Made by a program: the position numbers and the translations under genes. Under the pieces are notes generated by a model. The model was not told the DNA's origin and did no database searches. It saw only the letters and a list, made by a program, of their open reading frames with translations. From positions 1-42,585 of the forward strand of contig JAGBTM010000035.1 in assembly GCA_017631325.1 (NCBI GenBank): a stretch of DNA of 42,585 bases. Direction: 5' to 3'. This document shows positions 24,661-33,136 of the stretch, one piece after another (within the stretch, counting starts at the first letter, position 1; each line of letters opens with the position of its first letter). The DNA comes from Clostridia bacterium (lineage in GTDB: Bacteria > Bacillota > Clostridia > Oscillospirales > CAG-272).

Positions 24661-24883
24661 GTAATATTTCTACTGTGACGGAAGAATATGCGTTTTTCAC
24701 TTTTACAGAGAGCTCGCGGACGGTGCAAGCGAGCAGAGTGTGACGCTTTCCGCTTCCCGAGTATTCGGCGACGAGCCGAGGCACGCCTGCCTTATAGGTG
24801 TCAAGTGACAGACTGTGTCTGTAATTTGGGTGGTACCGCGCGCAAGCGTCCCAAAACGAAGCATTTCGTTTTGGGACTTTTTT
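24661..24883 (+). ncRNA. T-box leader controlling serS
   Basis: The leader carries the T-box core GGGTGGTACCGCG (24828-24840), the antiterminator region and an intrinsic terminator GTCCCAAAACGAA-GCAT-TTCGTTTTGGGAC (24848-24877) followed by TTTTTT. The upstream half folds as Stem I with the distal block GAGAGCTCGCGGACGGTGCA. Uncharged tRNA-Ser would stabilise the antiterminator and allow serS transcription. I could not fix the specifier codon with confidence. Confidence 0.93.
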
Positions 24884-24968
24884 ATTTATATGCGACATAT
24901 CGCCACTTTAAAGGCAATAATAATATTATCAATATAAAAGGAGCGCTTTGCTTTGACGCAGAGCAAAA

Positions 24969-26264
24969 ATGACAATGATCGATATCAGATTTCTTCGTGA
25001 AAATCCCGATGCTGTAAAGGAAAACATCAAAAAGAAGTTTCAGGACTCCAAGCTTCCCCTCGTAGACGAGGTTATCGCACTTGACGAGGAGCTTCGTCAG
25101 AATAAAAAGAGAGCTGACGACCTCAGAGCGAACAGAAACAAAATATCCAAGTCCATAGGCGCGCTTATGGGCCAAAAGAAGTTTGCCGAGGCCGAGGAGG
25201 CAAAGAAGCTCGTAGCCGAGCAGGCCGCAGAGCTTGCAGAGTGCGAGAAAAAGGAAGCCGAGCTTAACGAGCGCGTGCAGAATATTATGATGGTTATTCC
25301 TAACATCATAGACCCCACAGTTCCAATAGGAAAGGACGATTCCGAAAACGTCGAGGTAGAGAAGTACGGCGAGCCCCTCGTTCCCGACTTTGAGATACCC
25401 TACCACACCGATATTATGGAGCGCTTTGCGGGTATAGACCTTGACTCCGCGCGCAGAGTAGCAGGTAATGGCTTCTATTACCTCATGGGTGATATAGCCA
25501 GACTTCACTCGGCCGTTATTTCCTACGCTCGTGACTTTATGATAGAGCGTGGCTTCACCTACTGTATCCCCCCTTATATGATACGCGCAGGAGTCGTTAC
25601 GGGCGTTATGTCCTTTGCTGAGATGGACGCTATGATGTACAAGATAGAGGGCGAGGATCTTTACCTTATCGGTACGTCGGAGCATTCTATGATAGGTAAG
25701 TTTATCGACCAAATTATCCCCGAGGCTACGCTTCCTTACACCCTCACCTCATACTCCCCATGCTTCCGTAAGGAGAAGGGCGCGCACGGTATAGAGGAAA
25801 GAGGCGTTTACCGTATCCACCAGTTTGAGAAGCAGGAAATGATAGTCGTTTGTAAGCCCGAGGAGTCTGCAGTCTGGTTCAACAAGCTCTGGCAGAACAC
25901 AGTGGATATGTTCCGCACCCTGGATATACCCGTCAGAACGCTTGAGTGCTGCTCGGGTGACCTTGCAGACCTTAAGGTTAAGTCTATCGACGTCGAGGCG
26001 TGGTCTCCAAGACAGAAGAAGTATTTCGAGGTAGGCTCCTGCTCAAACCTCGGTGACGCTCAGGCAAGACGTCTTAAAATCAGAGTTAAGGGTGAGGACG
26101 GCAAGCCGTATCTTGCGCACACCCTCAACAACACCGTTGTAGCGCCTCCGAGAATGCTTATTGCATTCCTTGAGAACAACCTTAACGCCGACGGAAGCGT
26201 TAATATTCCCGAAGCCCTCAGACCTTATATGGGCGGTGTAGAAAAGATTGTACCCAAGATTTGA
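24969..26264 (+). CDS. serS: Seryl-tRNA synthetase
   Basis: 431 aa. The N-terminal coiled-coil tRNA-binding arm is at about 25-105 (rich in Lys/Glu/Ala). The class II catalytic domain follows: motif 2 in the form SPCFRKEKGAHGIEERGVYRIHQFEKQE and motif 3 in the form LNNTVVAPPRMLIAFLENN. The usual bacterial TAE of the serine-binding loop is GTSEHS here, and motif 3 lacks the common GSGLA. This is a divergent SerRS type, but all three class II motifs are recognisable. It follows the T-box. Either ATG 24969 or 24975 could be used. The nearest strong site (AAAGGAG, ending 24943) is 25 nt away but is followed by a small hairpin (see findings). Confidence 0.95.
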   Translation: MTMIDIRFLRENPDAVKENIKKKFQDSKLPLVDEVIALDEELRQNKKRADDLRANRNKISKSIGALMGQKKFAEAEEAKKLVAEQAAELAECEKKEAELNERVQNIMMVIPNIIDPTVPIGKDDSENVEVEKYGEPLVPDFEIPYHTDIMERFAGIDLDSARRVAGNGFYYLMGDIARLHSAVISYARDFMIERGFTYCIPPYMIRAGVVTGVMSFAEMDAMMYKIEGEDLYLIGTSEHSMIGKFIDQIIPEATLPYTLTSYSPCFRKEKGAHGIEERGVYRIHQFEKQEMIVVCKPEESAVWFNKLWQNTVDMFRTLDIPVRTLECCSGDLADLKVKSIDVEAWSPRQKKYFEVGSCSNLGDAQARRLKIRVKGEDGKPYLAHTLNNTVVAPPRMLIAFLENNLNADGSVNIPEALRPYMGGVEKIVPKI

Positions 26265-26321
26265 TTTTCTGTAAGTACAAGCCACGGAAAATTTCAACGA
26301 ACTGAGTAAAGGACACAGGAA

Positions 26322-26981
26322 ATGAAAAGAGAAAATGCGCTTCTTATTATAGCAGGTCCCTCTGCCGTGGGAAAAACCACCATAGCCTATTCGCTTATCG
26401 AGAGGGACAGCCGTTACGAGTTCGTGCGCTCGGTAACCACCCGAGCCTCGCGCGGTGACGCCTACGATTCGGAGTATATCTATATTACTATTCCCGAGTT
26501 TCGCGAGCTTATCGAAAACGGAGGTGTTCTTGAGCATACCGAGTATGCAGGCAACCTCTACGGCACACCGAGAAGCGAGGTTGAGAGAATACTCAGAGAG
26601 GGTAAAATTCCGCTTCTTGTCCTCGATATAAACGGCGTTGGCTCTCTCGTTAAAAATGCGGGTGATTTGAGCCCCTGCGGAGTGTACGTTTACGACGAGC
26701 TTTCCATAATAGAAAAGCGTCTTTACGACAGATTTATCGGCATGAGTCCCACCGCAGACGGCGAGAAAAAATACGAGAGCAGAAAGCGTCAGAATATATC
26801 CGATTTTTTGGGAATTGTTGACACGGCCCCGCGCTTTTTCGCTTTTATCCATAATAAAGGTACGGTGGAGGAAACCTCGCTTGCCGTCGAAGCAGCCTTT
26901 AAGGATTTCACGCTTGGCAGAGCTCGCGAGGACGCAAGAATAGCTGAAATTGCCGCCTCGCTCAAATCAAGCATTAAATAA
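26322..26981 (+). CDS. Guanylate-kinase-family protein
   Basis: 219 aa. The P-loop GPSAVGKTT (12-20) is followed by VRSVTTRASRGDAYDSEYIYI (GMP-binding loop) and VLEHTEYAGNLYGTPRSEV, then VLDINGVGSLV, all in guanylate kinase order. Normal Gmk is about 200 aa. The extra C-terminus (about 195-219) is charged. GMP to GDP conversion is the obvious role. Divergence in the TTR-loop and the lack of the usual rpoZ neighbour leave open a related nucleotide kinase. It follows serS by 57 nt, so it may be read from the same T-box transcript. Confidence 0.75.
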   Translation: MKRENALLIIAGPSAVGKTTIAYSLIERDSRYEFVRSVTTRASRGDAYDSEYIYITIPEFRELIENGGVLEHTEYAGNLYGTPRSEVERILREGKIPLLVLDINGVGSLVKNAGDLSPCGVYVYDELSIIEKRLYDRFIGMSPTADGEKKYESRKRQNISDFLGIVDTAPRFFAFIHNKGTVEETSLAVEAAFKDFTLGRAREDARIAEIAASLKSSIK

Positions 26982-26992
26982 GCACAAAAAGC

Positions 26993-27026
26993 AAAGCACG
27001 AAGAACGAAAGCTCTTCGTGCTTTTT
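26993..27026. terminator. Bidirectional terminator
   Basis: AAAGCACGAAGA / TCTTCGTGCTTT, a 12-bp perfect stem with an 8-nt loop and T-run. It separates the convergent kinase and 5'-nucleotidase genes. Confidence 0.85.
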
Positions 27027-27031
27027 CCATA

Positions 27032-28543
27032 TTATAGACCGAAACCGCCCGAGAGTATGTAGTCTGCGAGCAAATCTCTTGCGTATATATCTGCACCCAG
27101 CGTGTCAATTACGGTAAGGTTGTTAGGCTTATACTGTGCGGTATAAGTGTCAACTATGATGTAATAGGTGCCACCCGTGTTAATTTTACCCTTGTTTTCC
27201 GTACCGAAGCCGCTGTATGCGGTGTAATAATCCGAGCTTGTGCTATCGATGAATTTCTTCTTAAGATAATATCCCGAAACAGAGCAGAGAACTATATTGT
27301 TGTCAAACGGTAAAATCATAAGAATATCGGCGTAGCTCACCTCGCCTATACTCAGGTTGTACGGAGCGCGCGTTCTTAAAAATCCGCCACCGAGGAAAAT
27401 ATCGTACTCTTCTCCCCATTTTTCAAGTCCTGCTTCAAGGTAAAGCTCGGCTACTTTTGCTTCAATCTCCTCGTCGTCGCGATATCTTGTATTCGTGCCA
27501 AGAATCTGGTATCCGGGCGCCAGCTCGGTGCTGTATTTGTTTTCAAGCTCGTCGATAAAATCACTGCCCCAGAACCTCGAGTATTCTTCTGAGCCGATTA
27601 TCTCGGGCTTTGATACGGACTTTGAGCCGCTTACCGTGTTGTACTTAATTTCAGCGTGGGATATTGCCTCGTTCTCGCCGCCTGCTTGAATATGATATAC
27701 GCCTGCCGCATCGGAGAGAACGTACTCCCTGTGAGTGTGTCCCTCGAACACTATGTCAGCGTAGCCCGTGGACAGAATCGAGTCGTAGTACCTTTTGAGA
27801 CTGCTTTGCGTAATTTTACCCGTTCCGCTACCGCTATGTCCGTCGTGCAGAGAGTATATTATAAGGTCTGCCCCCTCTGCGCGAAGCCTTGTGGCCTCGT
27901 CCCTCACGAGCTTGGTGAGGGCGGCTCCGGTTTTAAAGCCTATGTTCTCTATTTTATCCGAGGAAATCGAGCTTTCGCAGTCACCTATTGCGCCTATTAT
28001 TCCAACTGTGATACCGTCAAGCTCAATAAGGCGCGAGGCTTCGCAGTAGTCAGGGCGCTCGCCCGTAGACTTTTCATACACGTTTATTGCGAGTATGCTA
28101 AACTCTGCAATATCGGAATTTTTCCTTATGTATTCCTCGCCCCAGTCGAACTCGTGGTTGCCAAGAGTCATTGAAGCAAACCCAAGCTCGTTCATCCAGT
28201 CTGTGATTATAAGACCGTCGGTCAAAACAGACTCGAAGCTGCCTTGCCACATATCGCCCGAGGAAATTAAAACGGTGTTCTCGTTTGCTATCTTCTCGCT
28301 CTCGAGCATCGTCGTAAGCTCGTCAATGCCTGGCTGCGAAGCCGTATCGAGCAGCTTCCCGTGTAAATCGTTGACAGCGTAAATATCCACGCTTGTCATA
28401 ACAGACTCCCTGCATACGTCACAGATGCCGTTATCGTCGGCATCAGTGTGCCCAAGAGAGCATCTCGTTAATTCGCCCGCAAAATCACAGCTCGTAAGAA
28501 GAATTGATAAAACGAGCGCGAGTACAAAAATTTTTGATTTCAT
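27032..28543 (-). CDS. Lipoprotein 5'-nucleotidase / metallophosphoesterase
   Basis: 503 aa. Lipoprotein signal (LTSC, Cys19). A short H-x-D-x-D-D-N-G-x-C-D-x-C motif (31-44), common as a small Cys/His knob in Clostridia surface proteins, precedes the catalytic domain. Metallophosphatase motifs: NDLHG (58-62), GDMWQG (96-101), GNHEFDWG (128-135), then SLHDGH and GHTHREY. The C-terminal 5'-nucleotidase domain (about 330-500) carries GGFLRTRAP and ILPFDNNIV. It should release phosphate from extracellular nucleotides or related esters. Its own promoter (28629-28657) is divergent from the neighbouring lipoprotein gene. Confidence 0.9.
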   Translation of the reverse strand: MKSKIFVLALVLSILLTSCDFAGELTRCSLGHTDADDNGICDVCRESVMTSVDIYAVNDLHGKLLDTASQPGIDELTTMLESEKIANENTVLISSGDMWQGSFESVLTDGLIITDWMNELGFASMTLGNHEFDWGEEYIRKNSDIAEFSILAINVYEKSTGERPDYCEASRLIELDGITVGIIGAIGDCESSISSDKIENIGFKTGAALTKLVRDEATRLRAEGADLIIYSLHDGHSGSGTGKITQSSLKRYYDSILSTGYADIVFEGHTHREYVLSDAAGVYHIQAGGENEAISHAEIKYNTVSGSKSVSKPEIIGSEEYSRFWGSDFIDELENKYSTELAPGYQILGTNTRYRDDEEIEAKVAELYLEAGLEKWGEEYDIFLGGGFLRTRAPYNLSIGEVSYADILMILPFDNNIVLCSVSGYYLKKKFIDSTSSDYYTAYSGFGTENKGKINTGGTYYIIVDTYTAQYKPNNLTVIDTLGADIYARDLLADYILSGGFGL

Positions 28544-28628
28544 ACTACTCCCAAAAGAAAAATTTATTTAAGATATGCCTCTCGTGTAGGCCAAGGCTTT
28601 AGCGAACGGCACTATAAGTCGCAAAATA

Positions 28629-28657
28629 ATTATATCAAAAAAGAGGCGCCATTTCAA
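28629..28657 (-). promoter_or_regulatory. Promoter of the 5'-nucleotidase gene
   Basis: On the minus strand, TTGAAA (28657-28652), a 17-nt spacer and TATAAT (28634-28629). Confidence 0.7.
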
Positions 28658-28691
28658 GTAAAAGTCGAAAAATAGGGAAAAATAAAATCGT

Positions 28692-28720
28692 TTGACAAAG
28701 CTATCCGTTCGTGCTAAAAT
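28692..28720 (+). promoter_or_regulatory. Promoter of the small lipoprotein gene
   Basis: TTGACA, 17 nt, TAAAAT. It is divergent from, and 35 bp away from, the 5'-nucleotidase promoter. Confidence 0.75.
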
Positions 28721-28787
28721 AATATTAAAGATTATTTTATATAACTCGCACGGCAAGCGAAATGAGAAAACGGTTTACGAGGTGGAT

Positions 28788-29126
28788 ATGAAGAGGATAA
28801 GCTTTATTCTCGCGCTTATTCTGTGCTGCCTCGGTGTGTCCTCCTGCGTATATAAAAGCGAGGGCGTGCCCGAGGGCAGAGTGAAGATGACTGCGCGTAT
28901 AGATAATATAAGCGAATATATAGAGGTGACGGTGCTTGAGAGTGAATATACCTTTGGCCCGCACTGGGTAATCACCGCAGAAAATACCCGGTATTTTGAT
29001 AGCGATGGCGGTCAAATATCCCGCGCTGACCTTGCGGCGGGAGATACGGTAGAGATACTGTACAGCGGTCAGGTAATGCTCAGCTATCCGCCGAAAATAG
29101 TAGCTGCAAAAATCACGAAAATCTGA
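28788..29126 (+). CDS. Small lipoprotein, DUF3221/YobA-like
   Basis: 112 aa. Signal peptide with lipobox VSSC (Cys20). The mature part is a single beta-rich domain (TARIDNISEYIEVTVLESE, then GDTVEILYSGQVM, then PPKIVAAKI), the layout of DUF3221-type OB-like lipoproteins. Its role is unknown. The ATG at 28788 has GAGGTGG just upstream; longer in-frame starts overlap the promoter. Confidence 0.75.
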   Translation: MKRISFILALILCCLGVSSCVYKSEGVPEGRVKMTARIDNISEYIEVTVLESEYTFGPHWVITAENTRYFDSDGGQISRADLAAGDTVEILYSGQVMLSYPPKIVAAKITKI

Positions 29127-29203
29127 ATTTGCTTTAGTGGGCAAGCGTAAATCAAAAAAACCTAAATTCCCACAATTCCGAAAAAGTTTCGTGAAATTAA
29201 CTA

Positions 29204-29231
29204 TTGACTTTAAAGCATTTTATGTTATTAT
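29204..29231 (+). promoter_or_regulatory. Promoter-like sequence for the TIM-barrel gene
   Basis: TTGACT, 16 nt, TATTAT, 56 nt before the start codon. Confidence 0.5.
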
Positions 29232-29286
29232 TAAATTGACTTTGAGCAAGAGAGCTTGTGATTTAAAAATCCAAGGAGAAAAAAAG

Positions 29287-31230
29287 ATGTCGATTTTCAA
29301 GAAGGACAGTAACGAATTTTATTCGTTTTCAATAACGCCCTTTTTCCCTGACAGAATAGAGGAGCACGCGGCGGCTATTATCGAGGACGTAAAGCGCGGC
29401 GTTTACAAGTTTCCTCTTTTCCACGCGTCTATGGTACCCGAGGGAGTTCCCGTATGGGATAAGGTGACCCCGTTTTGTAACGCTTACAGACAGTACAAGA
29501 CGATACTTGATAAGGCGGGAGTGAAATCGGGAGTTCTGGTGCAGTCCTCTCTCGGTCACGGCTGGGAAATTACGAGAAATCCTTACGAGAGATACGTAGG
29601 TATACAAAACGGTGAGGACGTGTATACTACCTGTCCTATGGACGAGAGCTTCGTGGAGTACCTTAAGGGCGTCGTTCGCGCTATTGCAAAGGAAGACCCC
29701 GTGGCTATTATGATCGACGACGATTTCAGGCTTATAAACAAGGTCGGTCACGGCTGTGCCTGCCCCCTTCACGTAGCTGAGTTTAACCGCCGCACGGGTG
29801 AGAATATGACCAGAGAAGAGCTTACCGAATATATCTTCTCTCACCCGAAAACGGACAAATACAACAGAATATTCCTCGATACGCAGAGGGATTCGCTCGT
29901 CAACGCCGCCCGCGCTCTTCGCGAGGCTATCGACGAGATAAACCCCGACATTCAGGGTATGAACTGCACCACGGGCTACTTCTGCGAGTTCGCCGCAGAC
30001 GTAAACAAGGTGTTTGCAGGTAAGGGCAATCCCACTATGATAAGACTCCCCAACGGCGTCTACGCACCTGCGTCAAACAGAGGATTTTCACTTCGCATAT
30101 TCCACGCTGCAATATGCTCCTCGACGCTTCGTGCGAGAGGCGTAGATATACTTCTCTCCGAGTGCGACACTATTCCGAAGAACAGATACGGACAGAGCGC
30201 AAGATATATGCATTCGCATCTCACCGGCGCAATACTTGAGGGCGTTCAGGGCGCTAAAATGTGGCTCACAAGAGGCAATGCATACGAGCCGAAATCAGGT
30301 GTGGTGTACAGAAATACTCTCGCGGAGCATAAGAAATTTTACGAGAAGCTCATAGAGCTTTCGCGCGGTATAAAATTCGTAGGCGTCAATTCCTTAATAC
30401 CGAAGCAGGACCTGATTGACCTTCACCTGCCTCCCATAGACCAGTTCTTTATTACCCAGAACCTTGAGCGTATGGGTATACCGTTCTTCTTCTCGGAGGA
30501 CGCGTCGGACGCCGTATATATTGAGAACCGCGTCGCCGAGTACGTATCCGACGAAAAGATAGACGAGGTGTTCGAGCATGACGTATTCCTCGACGTTACG
30601 GCTGCGCAAATTCTTATTTCCCGAGGCTACGGTGATAAGGTCGGCGTTGAGATTTCCGAGTGGGACCTCGGCATAGTTCACGGCGAGACCTGCGACAGAG
30701 GTCTCATGCAGAAGCAGAAGAGCTTCAAGAAGCTCACCCCCACCTCGGATAAGACCAAGGCTCTTACCTACAACGTTGTACGAGTAGACGGAGGACATAA
30801 AAAGCTCGCCCCTGCCACTACCGAGCTGGTAAGAGAAAACGGCAAGAGAACCGTGGTATTCTGCGGCTCGCCAAAATCCGACTACAATTATATCGAGGCG
30901 TTCTCGCTGCTCAACGAGTCAAGAAAGGAGCAGCTCGTGGACCACTTCAAGCGTGCGGGTGCGCTCCCGATATACGCCGTCGGTGACGACGACTTCTGTC
31001 TTCGCGCAGGATATATTAAGAGCGGCGCTCTTATGTGCTGTATCACAAACCTCGGCACAGACCCCGCGGAGGAGCTTGTTCTCTATCTTGAAAAAGCGCC
31101 AAGCAGTATTAAAATACTCGACAAAACCGGCGAGCTTTCAAACGTAACCTTTACGCCAAACGGAGATAATATATATACCGTCGGCTACCGTGCGGAAACT
31201 ATGTATCCGGCTATTTTGATAATAGATTAA
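29287..31230 (+). CDS. Large soluble protein, probable TIM-barrel glycosidase-like enzyme
   Basis: 647 aa, with no signal peptide or TM segment. The first 400 residues have strand-helix periodicity with acidic loop ends (AIMIDDDFRLINKVGHGCACPLH, IQGMNCTTGYFCEFA, DILLSECDTIPKN). This suggests a (beta/alpha)8 barrel with Asp/Glu active-site candidates, in the manner of GH42/GH-A clan enzymes. A middle Rossmann-like part and a C-terminal beta-sandwich (about 570-647; VLYLEKAPSSIKIL) follow. I do not recognise a named family. The start at 29287 has AAGGAG at 8 nt; the longer frame from 29137 is rejected. The gene is monocistronic, bounded by its own promoter and a bidirectional terminator. Confidence 0.75.
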   Translation: MSIFKKDSNEFYSFSITPFFPDRIEEHAAAIIEDVKRGVYKFPLFHASMVPEGVPVWDKVTPFCNAYRQYKTILDKAGVKSGVLVQSSLGHGWEITRNPYERYVGIQNGEDVYTTCPMDESFVEYLKGVVRAIAKEDPVAIMIDDDFRLINKVGHGCACPLHVAEFNRRTGENMTREELTEYIFSHPKTDKYNRIFLDTQRDSLVNAARALREAIDEINPDIQGMNCTTGYFCEFAADVNKVFAGKGNPTMIRLPNGVYAPASNRGFSLRIFHAAICSSTLRARGVDILLSECDTIPKNRYGQSARYMHSHLTGAILEGVQGAKMWLTRGNAYEPKSGVVYRNTLAEHKKFYEKLIELSRGIKFVGVNSLIPKQDLIDLHLPPIDQFFITQNLERMGIPFFFSEDASDAVYIENRVAEYVSDEKIDEVFEHDVFLDVTAAQILISRGYGDKVGVEISEWDLGIVHGETCDRGLMQKQKSFKKLTPTSDKTKALTYNVVRVDGGHKKLAPATTELVRENGKRTVVFCGSPKSDYNYIEAFSLLNESRKEQLVDHFKRAGALPIYAVGDDDFCLRAGYIKSGALMCCITNLGTDPAEELVLYLEKAPSSIKILDKTGELSNVTFTPNGDNIYTVGYRAETMYPAILIID

Positions 31231-31337
31231 TTTAATGCTTAAATTATGCGGTGGCGGCTCAATCTCTTGTAAATATTGCGGCTGAAATAGCAAAAGACAG
31301 GAAGCCTTAAAAACCGTAACCCCACCCCCGTGTAAAG

Positions 31338-31374
31338 AAAAACGGCAAGAACGAACTCGTTCCTGCCGTTTTTT
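31338..31374. terminator. Bidirectional terminator
   Basis: Imperfect stem AAAACGGCA(A)GAACGA / TCGTTC(C)TGCCGTTTT with long T-run, between convergent genes. Confidence 0.85.
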
Positions 31375-31396
31375 GCATATTAACGTAATCTTTCGT

Positions 31397-32581
31397 TTAC
31401 ACAGCTTCGGTTTGCTTTACCTGCATGACTGAGGCTATATCGTCGGCAATCTGAGCCGCACCGTTAATTCTCTTGTCGAAGAATTTGATATTCTCGCGAA
31501 GCTCGGCCATCTCGCTCTCGTTTTGAGAGAGCTGTTCGACCTTCTTACGAATTTCTTTAAAATTAGTTATGTAAGGACCGCATTTTTTGGTATCTACGAA
31601 CAGACGCTTGGTTGCGTTCTCGATAGGAGAGCCGTAGTAGTCGATTATTACGGGAGTACCCATCATTACGCTGTCAAGAACGGCATTGGGGCCGGACTTG
31701 GTTATGAAAAGGTCGCATGCACCGTAGAGCTGTGGCGCTTCCTTAACAAAGCCAAAGGGAATGAGGGTAATGTTAGGCTTCGTCTTGTCCTTTATAGCCA
31801 TAAGCTCGTTATAAAGCTCCTCGTTCTTTCCTGCGATAGGGCAGATTGTGAGGGGTAAATCGGACTTCAAAAGCTCGTAGGTTACCTTCTTGGTCTTGGC
31901 CTTTGCATATACACCGTCGGCTATAACCACAGCAAACTTATCCTTCGGAATACCGAACTTCTCGCGGTAGAAATCCTTCGTTTCGTTTGACTCCGATACT
32001 GCCTTACGAGTTGGGTAGAATACCTCTAAAATATTCTCCTTCGGGAACTTATAATGGAGTGCGTCGCGTGTTGCGAGGGGGTTGTTGGTGTAGAGCCTGT
32101 CAACCCGGTTGTCCCACCAGCCGTGTACGTTGTTGTCGGGGCAGTAGAGAACAATTTTGCAGGAGGGCTTGTACTTGTTTCTGTACTCAATTCCTGCATA
32201 GAGGGTGAAATAGTGAGTGAACACTATCATATCGGGGTCGAGCTTCTTAAACTGACGGATTACAGCGTGGGTCTGCTTATGGAAAACGGTCTGGTGTACC
32301 AATTTGAGCGAGTTTTTAGTTCCACCGATGTGCATTGACGCCATCTGCAAGGCACAGTAGCCGGGCACTGAGGAATGCATTTTTACCTGATTTACGAGGA
32401 ATTTCTCGTATTTCGGCAGACACTCCTCCTCACTGTCGCGAAGGGAATAGTTATCTACAATTTCTAAGCTATCGGAATACTTTTCTTTTAAGGCGTCCGA
32501 AATTGCCTGGGCCGTAACTATGTGGCCCATGCCCGCCTCGACGTAGTCGATAAGAACGAGCGGTTTTGTTCGCACTGACAT
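31397..32581 (-). CDS. Diacylglycerol glycosyltransferase (MGDG synthase / UgtP-like, GT28)
   Basis: 394 aa. The N-terminal EAGMGHIVTAQAISDAL (glycine-rich acceptor side) is followed by the MGDG synthase-type domain and, in the C-terminal half, KSGPNAVLDSVMMGTPVIIDYYGSPIENA (donor-binding loop, about 290-320). The family transfers glucose or galactose from a UDP-sugar to diacylglycerol, or GlcNAc in MurG-like cases. A membrane glycolipid role is likely. The start is supported by AAAGGAG at 7 nt. It has its own promoter at 32639-32667. Confidence 0.85.
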   Translation of the reverse strand: MSVRTKPLVLIDYVEAGMGHIVTAQAISDALKEKYSDSLEIVDNYSLRDSEEECLPKYEKFLVNQVKMHSSVPGYCALQMASMHIGGTKNSLKLVHQTVFHKQTHAVIRQFKKLDPDMIVFTHYFTLYAGIEYRNKYKPSCKIVLYCPDNNVHGWWDNRVDRLYTNNPLATRDALHYKFPKENILEVFYPTRKAVSESNETKDFYREKFGIPKDKFAVVIADGVYAKAKTKKVTYELLKSDLPLTICPIAGKNEELYNELMAIKDKTKPNITLIPFGFVKEAPQLYGACDLFITKSGPNAVLDSVMMGTPVIIDYYGSPIENATKRLFVDTKKCGPYITNFKEIRKKVEQLSQNESEMAELRENIKFFDKRINGAAQIADDIASVMQVKQTEAV

Positions 32582-32638
32582 ACAGCGCTCCTTTCTGCCG
32601 CAAAGGGCGGCACGGTTATTTGTGATGCTTCTGAGTAG

Positions 32639-32667
32639 ATTTTAACACATAATTATCAAAAAGTAAA
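32639..32667 (-). promoter_or_regulatory. Promoter of the glycosyltransferase gene
   Basis: On the minus strand, TTTACT (32667-32662), a 17-nt spacer and TAAAAT (32644-32639). Confidence 0.55.
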
Positions 32668-33056
32668 GTAGAAAATTAAATTTAATATTTTTTAATGCAA
32701 TAAAAAATTTTTACCGTGTATGCTTCGGCGACTGCGTTTAATCAAAACGAAGCTTTATAGTTGCTTTGCCTTGCTCGTGTAAAAAAACGAAAAAATAATC
32801 GTTTTTTGAATAATCGACCAATTGAAAAACAGACGCAAACGCGACGTGAAAACGGGCATAAGCTAATTATAGTTTACAAAAAACGGTGTTTTGAAAAGAA
32901 AAATCTGAAATTCTTTATTTTCTTTTTTGGAAAATATGTGAATTTATCTCTGCTTGCGTCCTTAGGTCTTGGTTTGTCCGACTGAATTGAAAGTTACACG
33001 CAGGAGTGCTGTGGGTGACAGATGGAAGAAAAATGAGATTATATTGTCGAAAATGA
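32668..33056. other. AT-rich intergenic stretch without a gene
   Basis: I see no ribosome site or convincing gene. It contains an A/T stem AAAAAACGA-N8-TCGTTTTTT (32782-32807), which is terminator-like on both strands, and GCTTCG...CGAAGC pairing near 32723-32755. No small peptide precursor for the downstream PqqD cluster could be found. Confidence 0.6.
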
Positions 33057-33085
33057 TTGACAAATTCCGCATTTTATTTTATAAT
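33057..33085 (+). promoter_or_regulatory. Consensus promoter of the HprK-like / PqqD / S26 operon
   Basis: TTGACA, 17 nt, TATAAT, all consensus bases, 51 nt upstream of the first start codon. Confidence 0.85.
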
Positions 33086-33136
33086 TATTATGTGTAAATA
33101 TACTAGCGCGAATTTTTTGTTGGATTTGGAGGGGTT

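Noticed and set aside
24882-25712. Minus-strand 276-aa frame opposite serS
   Set aside because: Shadow of the synthetase gene; its text is the reverse of a conserved protein.
26043-26852. Long minus-strand open frame opposite the serS 3' end and the guanylate kinase gene
   Set aside because: Shadow of two well-supported plus-strand genes; no ribosome site and no family features.
27032-28543. Dockerin domain in the 5'-nucleotidase
   Set aside because: The HTDADDNG...C..C motif is a single short knob, not the duplicated dockerin segment.
32761-32985. 74-aa plus-strand frame before the HprK-like operon, considered as a peptide precursor
   Set aside because: Starts at TTG with no ribosome site, lysine-rich A/T-derived text; no leader/core organisation.
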